Of a stretch of 64,000 bases of DNA, positions 57,710 through 64,000 are shown in pieces. A program made the position numbers and the translations under genes. Numbering within the stretch: the first letter of the stretch is position 1; each line of letters begins with the position of its first letter. The stretch lies in NCBI GenBank assembly GCA_022071945.1, contig JAJVIN010000017.1, positions 153,857 through 217,856 on the forward strand, given 5' to 3'. Under the pieces are notes generated by a model that was not told the origin of the DNA, did no database searches, and saw only the letters and a program-made list of their open reading frames with translations. Source of the DNA: Thermoanaerobaculia bacterium. Its GTDB lineage: Bacteria; Acidobacteriota; Thermoanaerobaculia; UBA5066.

Positions 57710-57722
57710 GACAATTTTTGTC
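57710..57722. promoter_or_regulatory. AT-rich palindrome upstream of the first pilin gene
   Basis: GACAATTTTTGTC is a 5-bp inverted repeat around TTT in otherwise very GC-rich DNA, 82 bases before the pilin ATG. It could be an operator or promoter element. I could not assign -35/-10 boxes with confidence. Confidence 0.3.
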
Positions 57723-57782
57723 ACATGCGACCCGTCCAACCCGACGATCCCTGTCACCCCGCCGGATTCCCCAGAAAGGCGA

Positions 57783-57802
57783 ATCCGCCCTGCCGGGCGG
57801 AT
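57783..57802 (-). terminator. hairpin after the second pilin gene
   Basis: A perfect 8-bp stem (ATCCGCCC / GGGCGGAT) with a 4-base loop lies about 28 bases after the TGA of the upstream pilin gene. It is followed on the minus strand by TCGCCTTTC, a modest T-tract. It probably limits read-through between the two pilin genes. Confidence 0.5.
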
Positions 57803-57830
57803 CCTCTTCGCGTCTCCCCAGATCGGCCGA

Positions 57831-58331
57831 TCAGTTTTTCTGAGCGCCATCTGGGTACTGAACGAAGGCACCGTTGACGAAGATGATGTCGTTGTTGAAG
57901 TCCGTGGTCAGACCGTAGCCTGGGGACCCTTCGGGCTGGCCGCCCCTGCCGCAGGAACGGACGGCGTAATCGGCAAACCCGGTGCTCGTCCCGTAGTTGA
58001 GCCATGAGTTCCAGCCGTCGACGAGCGGCAGCGACCGCAGATAGGTGGGCGCGAGGTAAGCCTGGGTCACACCGAGGGTTGTGGAGGGGAGACTGAGGTT
58101 GGGAGGGAGCGTGAAACTCGCCGAGGCGGGCGGGTAGCTGTTGTAGTCCATCTGGTAGGACTCGAGAGCGCTCGCGACGGTCCGGATGTCCGCCATCGTC
58201 CGGCGCTGCTTGGCTCTCTGGATCGCGTTCAGAAAGTTGACGACGGCGATCGCCGTGATGAGCCCGATGATCGCGACGACGACCAGGAGTTCGATGAGCG
58301 TGAACCCTCGGACTCGCACAGACTGTTTCAT
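57831..58331 (-). CDS. second GspG-like type IV pilin
   Basis: The product is 166 residues, from ATG 58331 with GGGGAG 4 bases upstream; the frame continues upstream but without a better start. The prepilin signal reads VRG^FTLIELLVVVAIIG. It shares most of the spine (NAIQRAKQRRTMADIR), DGWNSWLNYGTS and the end TDFNNDIIF plus YPDGAQKN with the first pilin. It differs in the surface domain, with a Cys and CGRGGQPEGSPG. The two copies look like a tandem duplication that has diverged at the surface. It is divergent from the ATP-grasp gene. Confidence 0.83.
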   Translation of the reverse strand: MKQSVRVRGFTLIELLVVVAIIGLITAIAVVNFLNAIQRAKQRRTMADIRTVASALESYQMDYNSYPPASASFTLPPNLSLPSTTLGVTQAYLAPTYLRSLPLVDGWNSWLNYGTSTGFADYAVRSCGRGGQPEGSPGYGLTTDFNNDIIFVNGAFVQYPDGAQKN

Positions 58332-58397
58332 ACATCTCCCCCGATCTGGGGTGAAGAAAATCAAGACTCATGCCTCTCCTTGCGCCCCTTGGCGGGG

Positions 58398-59954
58398 ATG
58401 GCCAACGTAGAATCCGTCTCCGTGATTCCCAAGCCGCCGTTTGCGTCGGATGTGACCCTGGAGAGGGAGCTCCGTGAGTTCGAGAACCTGAAACCGCGTC
58501 TCAAAGAGGTCTGGCACGCGATCTCGCTTCGGGATAACGAACCCCACACCTCGGTCGTCGTTCCGTCCCTGACTCTCGATCAGTCGGAGCTTAAGAAGCT
58601 CGACGGGGCGAGTTTCTACGAGGAGCGGTTGCTGTTCCTCTTGATCCGGCTGAGGAATCCCAGGGCGCGCGTCGTCTTCGTCACATCGCAACCCGTCCAT
58701 CCCCTGATCCTCGAGTACTACTTTCAGCTGCTCGTCGGGATCCCGGGGAGCCATGCTCGGAGCCGGCTGACCCTCCTCTGCGCCTACGACGCGTCTCCGA
58801 AGTCGCTGACCGAGAAGATCCTCGAGCGTCCGCGCCTCATCGAGCGGATCCGGATGGGAATCCAGGACCCGTCTCGCGCCTACCTGACGGTCTTCAACTC
58901 GACTCCACACGAGCGCAAGCTCGCCGTTCTCCTGGGTATCCCCCTCAACGGGGTCGACCCGGAGCTCCAGTACCTCGGCACCAAGTCAGGCAGCCGCAAG
59001 GCATTCCGCGAGGCCGGGGTCTCGCTCCCGCTGGGGATGGAGGACCTGAGGAGCCCGGAGGAAGTCGAGGACTGTCTCCTCGACATGAAGAAGCAGAAGC
59101 CGGGGCTTCGCAAGGCTGTCGTCAAGCTCAACGACAGCTTCTCGGGGGAGGGCAATGCCATCTTCCGGTACCCCGAATCGAATTCTCCCGTGGCGATTCA
59201 CGACGCCATGAGAAAGCTCGAGTTCGCCGTCGACTGGGAGACGTACGAGGACTTCTTCGACAAGTACTCCCGGATGGGCGGAATCGTCGAGGAGTTTCTC
59301 GAGGGCGAGAACAAGATGTCTCCGAGCTGTCAGCTCCGGGTCGACCCGCACGGGGAGACCGTGCCGATCTCGACTCACGACCAAGTCTTGGGGGGAGCGA
59401 GCGGTCAGGTCTTTCTCGGCTGTCTTTTCCCCGCGGCCGACGAGTACCGGCTTGCGATCCAGGAGGCGGGTTTGAAGATCGGGAAAGTCATGGCCAAGAA
59501 GGGTGTCATCAGCCGCTTTGCCATCGACTTTCTCGTCGTCGAGGATCCGAAGACTAAGCTGTCCGAAATCCACGCCCTCGAGATCAATCTGCGCATGGGC
59601 GGCACGACTCACCCCTTTCTCGCCCTGCAATTCATCACGGGCGGTCAGCTCGATGCGAAGACGGCCCTTTTCGTCTCGCCTCGAGGGCGGCCCAAGTTCT
59701 ACCGGGCCACGGACAACCTCAAGTCAGAGAAGTACAAGGGCCTCTTGCCCGAAGACCTGATCGACATCCTGACCCACAACGGACTTCACTACACCCATAA
59801 CTCGGAGTCCGGGGTCCTCTTCCACCTGATCGGCGCCCTGTCTCAGTACGGAAAGCTCGGAATGACGGCGATCGGGAACAGCCGCGAGGAAGTCGAGACC
59901 ATCTACAACCGGACCCTCCAGATCCTCGACCGGGAAACGCAGTACGGCCGGTGA
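58398..59954 (+). CDS. PGM1-like ATP-grasp peptide ligase
   Basis: The product is 518 residues, listed from ATG 58398; TTG 58380 is the only in-frame alternative seen. An N-terminal domain (about 1-190) is followed by an ATP-grasp core. This includes LGTKSGSRKAFREAGVSLP, the Lys-containing AVVKLNDSFSGEGNA, a GGIVEEFLEG segment and the metal-site ALEINLRMGGTTHP. The C-terminus (HNGLHYTHNSESGVLFHLIG) resembles the C-terminal domain of PGM1, the peptide ligase of pheganomycin biosynthesis. It should form amide bonds between a carboxylate and an amine using ATP. Substrates are unknown. A large exported hydrolase follows 91 bases later. Confidence 0.75.
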   Translation: MANVESVSVIPKPPFASDVTLERELREFENLKPRLKEVWHAISLRDNEPHTSVVVPSLTLDQSELKKLDGASFYEERLLFLLIRLRNPRARVVFVTSQPVHPLILEYYFQLLVGIPGSHARSRLTLLCAYDASPKSLTEKILERPRLIERIRMGIQDPSRAYLTVFNSTPHERKLAVLLGIPLNGVDPELQYLGTKSGSRKAFREAGVSLPLGMEDLRSPEEVEDCLLDMKKQKPGLRKAVVKLNDSFSGEGNAIFRYPESNSPVAIHDAMRKLEFAVDWETYEDFFDKYSRMGGIVEEFLEGENKMSPSCQLRVDPHGETVPISTHDQVLGGASGQVFLGCLFPAADEYRLAIQEAGLKIGKVMAKKGVISRFAIDFLVVEDPKTKLSEIHALEINLRMGGTTHPFLALQFITGGQLDAKTALFVSPRGRPKFYRATDNLKSEKYKGLLPEDLIDILTHNGLHYTHNSESGVLFHLIGALSQYGKLGMTAIGNSREEVETIYNRTLQILDRETQYGR

Positions 59955-60045
59955 TCGAGGGCCTGCCCAGGACCCTTCGAAGACCCCGCCACCGGCGCCT
60001 CGCGCCACCTCTCCCCGCGCCCGCGAGGAGGGGGGAGACTGAAAG

Positions 60046-63000
60046 ATGAAGAAACGAGCCCTCGACTTCGCCACGGCGATCCTTGCCCCTTCCCTCCTCG
60101 CGGCGAGCGTGATCTCGGCTGGGGCCGCTTGGGCACAGAAACCCCTTCTGGTGGCCGATGGGGGGTTCGAGGAAGCGGACGGCTCGAGCTGGACGGCGTC
60201 CGAGCCCTCAGCCGTCTTTCGAGACTCCTCGGTCAGGCGTTCCGGTGCCGTGAGCCTCAGGCTCGAGGGCGGAGCCGGCCGCTCCCTCACGGTCACCGGC
60301 AGACCGATGACGTTTGCGGTCGGACGGCTCTACCGCCTCAGCGCCTTCATCCGGACGGACCATGTCTATGCGGATTCAGCCTCGCGGTATCCGACCGCCC
60401 TGCCGGCCTGCGTGAGCCTGGACTTCTTTCCGTTCACCAACTGCTCCCCATCGGTCGGCTCGACCCGGGACTTCACGAGGGTCGAAACGGTCTTCATCGC
60501 CACATCGGCTTCGGGGAGCGTTCAGCTCCACCTGGGCCGCAACGGTTCGGCCCGAGGGACCGCCTGGTTCGACGACGTGGCCGTCGAGCCCATCTCGAGA
60601 ATCGAGGAGTACATCCCCTTCGAAGCCTTGCGATTTCACGGCAAGGCCTACCGTTACGACGACCGCGGCTGGATCTTCGTCCACATCGAGGGAGAACCCT
60701 ACGAACGGGGCTTCCAGTTCGGGACCCTCGTGGCCAGCGAGCTCGGAGCCTACATCCAGAAGCTCGCGATCCAGGAATCGCCGAAGGACCCTCCCACCGG
60801 CTGGAAATCCCTCCGTCTCCTCGCCGACGCGACGATGCTTCGCAAGTTTGACGAGGAGTACCTCACCGAGATGAAGGGGATCGCGGACGGCGCTGCGAAG
60901 GCCGGGACGAAGTTCGACGGGAGGGCCATCGATCTCCTCGACGTCGTCGCCGTGAACTCCGTGATCGACATCGGGCAGATGCGCGAGGCCCTGGGCAACA
61001 CCCCGACGGTGCTTTCGGGCAAGAGCTTCCTTTCGCCGGACGAGGAGCTGGCGGTTCCGGAGCGGCAGCACAAGTGCTCGGCCTTTTCCGCCACGGGCCC
61101 CGCCACCCGGGACGGCAAGGTGGTCTTCGGGCAGATCTTCATGTGGTCGGGCTACACGGGGGTTCACTTCAACGTCATCTGCGACCTCAAACCCGCCCGG
61201 GGCAACCGCATCGTGTACCAGACCTTCCCGGGCGGCATCCACTCCGGCACGGACTTCTACATCAACTCCGCTGGTCTGATCGCCGGGGAGACGACCGTCT
61301 CCCAGACACCCTTCGACGCCAGCGGGACCCCGCAGAGCAACCGGATCCGCAAGGCCCTCCAGTACGGAAACAGCATCGATTCGTTCGTGAAGATCATGCG
61401 CGAGAAGAACAACGGTCTCTACACGAACGACTGGCCTCTCGCCGACATCAAGACGGGAGAGGCAGCCATCTATCTCCTCGGCACCCACGCGGACAAGCTC
61501 TGGCGGAGCAGCCAGTCGCCGGCTCCGTTCGGCACCCCGGGCTTCCTCTGGTCGAACAACAACCCGCGAGACCCAAATGTCCGCGCCGAGTACGCCGTCC
61601 AGCCCGACGAGGCCCCGCACGACCCCGTCTTCGGCCCTTGGAACCGCGACGTCGCCTTCTGCTCGTTCTACGAAAAGCACAAGGGAAAGATCGACGCCGC
61701 GAGCGCGGTCGCGCTCTGGGCCTCCTCACCGATCACTCGACCCCACGCCTGCGACGGGAAGATCACGACGTCCGAGATGGCCGAGAAGCTCGTGTTTCTC
61801 GCTCACCAGGGCAAGGTCACCGGCCGGGAGAAGTTCCCGCAGAAAGACAGCCGCCGGATGCCGGACCTGCCCGGCGCGGTGCCGCACTTCACCCACGGCT
61901 TCACCGCGTTCAGCCCCATCGTGATCACCGAGATGGTGGAGGCCGCGCGGGAGAGGCGAGAGAAGCTCACGGCCCACGAACCCCTGACGCTCGATGTCTC
62001 CGCCATCTCCGCGCACCTGACGGTCCCGAAAGACCGACTCTGGAAAGGGACAGTCTACCCGTCCTCGGATGCCGACAACTGGCTCGCCAGCGGAACGGCC
62101 GCGTACTGGCGCCTCCTCAATGGCCTCCCGGACAAGCAAGAGAAGGCCTACGAGAGTCTTCGGAACCAGCTGTCTGAGATCAACAACCGCTATACATACA
62201 CCGTCTCTCGCGAGACGGACCTTCCGGCCGTATCGGCCAGCCGGGCCTACGACCGGTATGGCCCGTACGTGATACCCCGCGTGAAGGGTGTCTTTGCCCT
62301 CCACCAGCTCCGGCTGGCCATGGGCACGAAGGAGTTCCTCGCCTTCATGCGGAAGTTCCACGAGGACTTCCGGCACAAGCCCGTCACCACCGCTGCTTTT
62401 GTCGAGGCCGCATCCAAGGCCGCGGGCAAGGACGTCAAACCTCTCCTGACCGCATGGCTCGACCGGACCGGCATCCCGGCGATCAGGGTCTCGGCCACGC
62501 GGCTGGAGGCGGGATCCGCGAAAGGGTGGACCGTCAAGCTCTCCACCAGTCAACCCTCTGGCGGGTACAGGCTCCACGCGACGGTCGAAATCGAGACGGC
62601 GAGAAAGCGGCTGGTCTTGCCCATCGAGATCCTGCCAGGCGAGGGATCCATCGAGCTCTCGGTCAGCGAGAAGCCCGAACGGGTCACGGTCAACGGGGGC
62701 CGAGACTATCCCGTTCCCATCGAGAACTCCTACCAGTACGGGAGCTTCGCGGACGAGTTCGAGAACACCTGGATCGTCTACGGGACCTCGCGGCAGACCG
62801 AGGCCAATCGCACGCTCGCCGAGCGGCTTCAGAGCACCCTTGCGGATGGATTCTCGGATGTCCTGGCAGGCCTTGCGAAAGACTCCGAAGTCTCGGACGA
62901 GGGAATCGGAAAAGCCAACGTGATTCTCATAGGTTCCCCTTCCGACAACTGTCTGATCTCGAGATTGCCGAAGTCCCTCCCGGTCGACTTCGGCACCGGC

Positions 63001-63237
63001 ACCTTCACATTCCGCGGAAAGACGTACGCATCCGGCGAGGACGGGCTCTTCCTCGCGCTGCCGAATCCGGCCAATCCGAAGAAGTTCCTGTTTCTTTTCG
63101 CCGCCAACTCCGTCCTTGAGCTCCACCACATGACCAAGACCTACCGCGCCGGGCTCCCTTCGTGGGCGGTCTTCAAGGGTGAGGACGTCGTCGAGCAGGG
63201 TTACTTCGGCCCCGAACCGCTGACGTTCTTGGACTGA
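60046..63237 (+). CDS. exported C45/Ntn-hydrolase-like protein with CBM-like and M1-like regions
   Basis: The product is 1063 residues with a signal peptide (1-30, ending AWA). A beta-sandwich CBM-like domain (about 35-185; ADGGFEEADG, WFDDVAVEP) precedes a C45/phospholipase-B-like Ntn-hydrolase region (about 210-640). This begins with EPYERGFQFG and has a candidate nucleophile C344 in HKCSAFSA, followed by TRDGKVVFGQIF and NSAGLIAGETTV. Residues about 745-815 resemble the helical end of M1 aminopeptidases (LAFMRKFHEDF, LLTAWLDRTGIP), but no HEXXH is present. C45 enzymes hydrolyse or transfer acyl groups on amides. The ribosome site is GGGGGAGA. It may act on the product of the ligase upstream; this is inference. 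Confidence 0.68.
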   Translation: MKKRALDFATAILAPSLLAASVISAGAAWAQKPLLVADGGFEEADGSSWTASEPSAVFRDSSVRRSGAVSLRLEGGAGRSLTVTGRPMTFAVGRLYRLSAFIRTDHVYADSASRYPTALPACVSLDFFPFTNCSPSVGSTRDFTRVETVFIATSASGSVQLHLGRNGSARGTAWFDDVAVEPISRIEEYIPFEALRFHGKAYRYDDRGWIFVHIEGEPYERGFQFGTLVASELGAYIQKLAIQESPKDPPTGWKSLRLLADATMLRKFDEEYLTEMKGIADGAAKAGTKFDGRAIDLLDVVAVNSVIDIGQMREALGNTPTVLSGKSFLSPDEELAVPERQHKCSAFSATGPATRDGKVVFGQIFMWSGYTGVHFNVICDLKPARGNRIVYQTFPGGIHSGTDFYINSAGLIAGETTVSQTPFDASGTPQSNRIRKALQYGNSIDSFVKIMREKNNGLYTNDWPLADIKTGEAAIYLLGTHADKLWRSSQSPAPFGTPGFLWSNNNPRDPNVRAEYAVQPDEAPHDPVFGPWNRDVAFCSFYEKHKGKIDAASAVALWASSPITRPHACDGKITTSEMAEKLVFLAHQGKVTGREKFPQKDSRRMPDLPGAVPHFTHGFTAFSPIVITEMVEAARERREKLTAHEPLTLDVSAISAHLTVPKDRLWKGTVYPSSDADNWLASGTAAYWRLLNGLPDKQEKAYESLRNQLSEINNRYTYTVSRETDLPAVSASRAYDRYGPYVIPRVKGVFALHQLRLAMGTKEFLAFMRKFHEDFRHKPVTTAAFVEAASKAAGKDVKPLLTAWLDRTGIPAIRVSATRLEAGSAKGWTVKLSTSQPSGGYRLHATVEIETARKRLVLPIEILPGEGSIELSVSEKPERVTVNGGRDYPVPIENSYQYGSFADEFENTWIVYGTSRQTEANRTLAERLQSTLADGFSDVLAGLAKDSEVSDEGIGKANVILIGSPSDNCLISRLPKSLPVDFGTGTFTFRGKTYASGEDGLFLALPNPANPKKFLFLFAANSVLELHHMTKTYRAGLPSWAVFKGEDVVEQGYFGPEPLTFLD

Positions 63238-63351
63238 CCGGGGTGGCTCCGCCGGTGCTCTTCCGCAGCGTTACGGATCGACTCGGAAGGGTGTCACCGC
63301 CCTGGCGGAAGAGGGAACCTCGTCCGTGGACGCCGGATTCCGAGACCCTCG

Positions 63352-63891
63352 TCAGACCCGTTTGGCGCGAAGGAGCCCGCCCAATTCTGGGAATCGGCCA
63401 GCCGGTTCCCTACGGGTCGCTCGGTCTCCGAATCGCCATCGGTTCCTCTCGATCCACCGGTCGATGAAGGCACGGCTCCCCAGGATCACGCCTTCAGAGA
63501 GGTACCGGATCCGGTGCCGGAGGGCGGCTCCCGCGGGCAGATGTCCCTCTTTCGCCTCGACTTCGGCCGCCTCCTGCCGGGTGAATCCCTTCCGGATCGG
63601 GCTCTCCTCTCCCGTCGAGTAGAGAAGCCGCCGGTACTCCGCCTGGATGGTCTTCCAGGGTCCCGTCTTCCACGAGATGAGGGTTGAGAGCCCCGCCCGG
63701 GCAGCCTCTCCGCCTCCGACGGCCTCCCCGTATCCGCAGAAGCGGTACTCCGCCGGGTCGGAAACGAGTCCGGCCCGGATGGGGTTCAGGTCGATGTAGA
63801 GGGCCATGGTGAGGAGGGCGCGGTCCTCTCCCTCGACGATGATGCTTCTGAACCGCTCTTCCCACAGGGTTCCCGTGCGCTTGACCGCTCG
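63352..63891 (-). pseudogene. 5'-truncated RAYT/IS200-type transposase
   Basis: The frame reads RTGTLWEERFRSIIVEGEDRALLTMALYIDLNPIRAGLV and continues to a normal stop, the conserved C-terminal part of REP-associated tyrosine transposases. An in-frame TGA at 63892-63894 precedes it, and the catalytic HUH N-terminal region is absent. The upstream 100 bases show no matching sequence, so the gene is probably a remnant cut by rearrangement. An ATG at 63807 could allow a 151-residue fragment, but activity is unlikely. Confidence 0.75.
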
Positions 63892-64000
63892 TCAGAAATG
63901 ACCCGGGTCTGCTTGGGAGGAATGGTCCAGGGGTGACCGGGCTGAGCTGAGCCCGCGGGTGGGTCACGCTCGGCGGATGGGGTGGTCGAGCGAACCAGAG

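Noticed and set aside
63494..63967. 157-codon minus-strand frame at the right edge
   Set aside because: It is a different frame of the transposase remnant and shows no domain; the RAYT-like frame is the meaningful one.

Overview
The window is very GC-rich, densely coding bacterial DNA. Most adjacent same-strand genes overlap by ATGA or GTGA or are only a few bases apart. The gene content fits Acidobacteriota best (Thermoanaerobaculia/Holophagae-like). The indicators are an Oar-type TonB receptor with a carboxypeptidase-regulatory domain, a phosphodiesterase-TPR protein, a DUF507 protein, GspG-like major pilins and large GT-C membrane proteins of the YYY and Agl23 families. This placement is an inference from gene families; no rRNA is present to confirm it. 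I saw no tRNA, rRNA, CRISPR array, prophage or intact insertion sequence.

Layout. 1-10 kb (minus strand): the N-terminal part of a WG-repeat lipoprotein, a FadH-type dienoyl-CoA reductase, a secreted Dsb-like thioredoxin-fold protein coupled to a secreted phosphodiesterase-TPR protein, a TonB-dependent receptor and a small DUF507 protein. 10-16 kb: a TldD/TldE protease pair, a TPR plus coiled-coil gene pair, and selA for selenocysteine-tRNA synthesis. 16-23 kb (minus): an NtrC-family regulator, an FxLYD-type secreted protein, and a minor-pilin cluster ending in an unusual PilX-PilY1 fusion. 22.6-39 kb: eight glycosylation-related genes, made up of a DPM1-like GT2, Agl23-like and YYY-domain proteins, several GT-C/PMT-like enzymes (one a 1587-residue GT39-YYY-NHL fusion) and two NPCBM-domain proteins. 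39-48 kb (minus): a complete second tip operon in the order fimT/gspH, pilV, pilW, pilX, pilY1. Its PilY1 carries a PA14 domain and a roughly 250-residue Thr/Pro linker, and a good sigma-54 promoter candidate lies upstream. 48-57 kb: a HEAT-repeat-PilT fusion coupled to a canonical PilT, a PilS-like histidine kinase, a prepilin peptidase and a YfhO-like membrane protein. 57-58 kb: two tandem GspG-like pilins. 58-63 kb: a PGM1-like ATP-grasp ligase followed by a large secreted Ntn-hydrolase (C45-like) protein. The right edge holds a 5'-truncated RAYT-type transposase.

How the genes work together. About 40 kb encodes type IV pili: major pilins, two sets of minor pilin/tip genes, two retraction ATPases, the prepilin peptidase and probable PilS/PilR-like regulators. 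These genes surround a membrane glycosyltransferase block. My main hypothesis is that this is a pilus-glycosylation locus in which the polyprenol-phosphate-sugar synthase (GT2) feeds GT-C enzymes that modify exported pilus proteins, with the Thr/Pro-rich PilY1 linker as an obvious candidate acceptor. The second lead is the adjacent ATP-grasp ligase and exported Ntn-hydrolase, which look like a possible peptide make-and-process pair.
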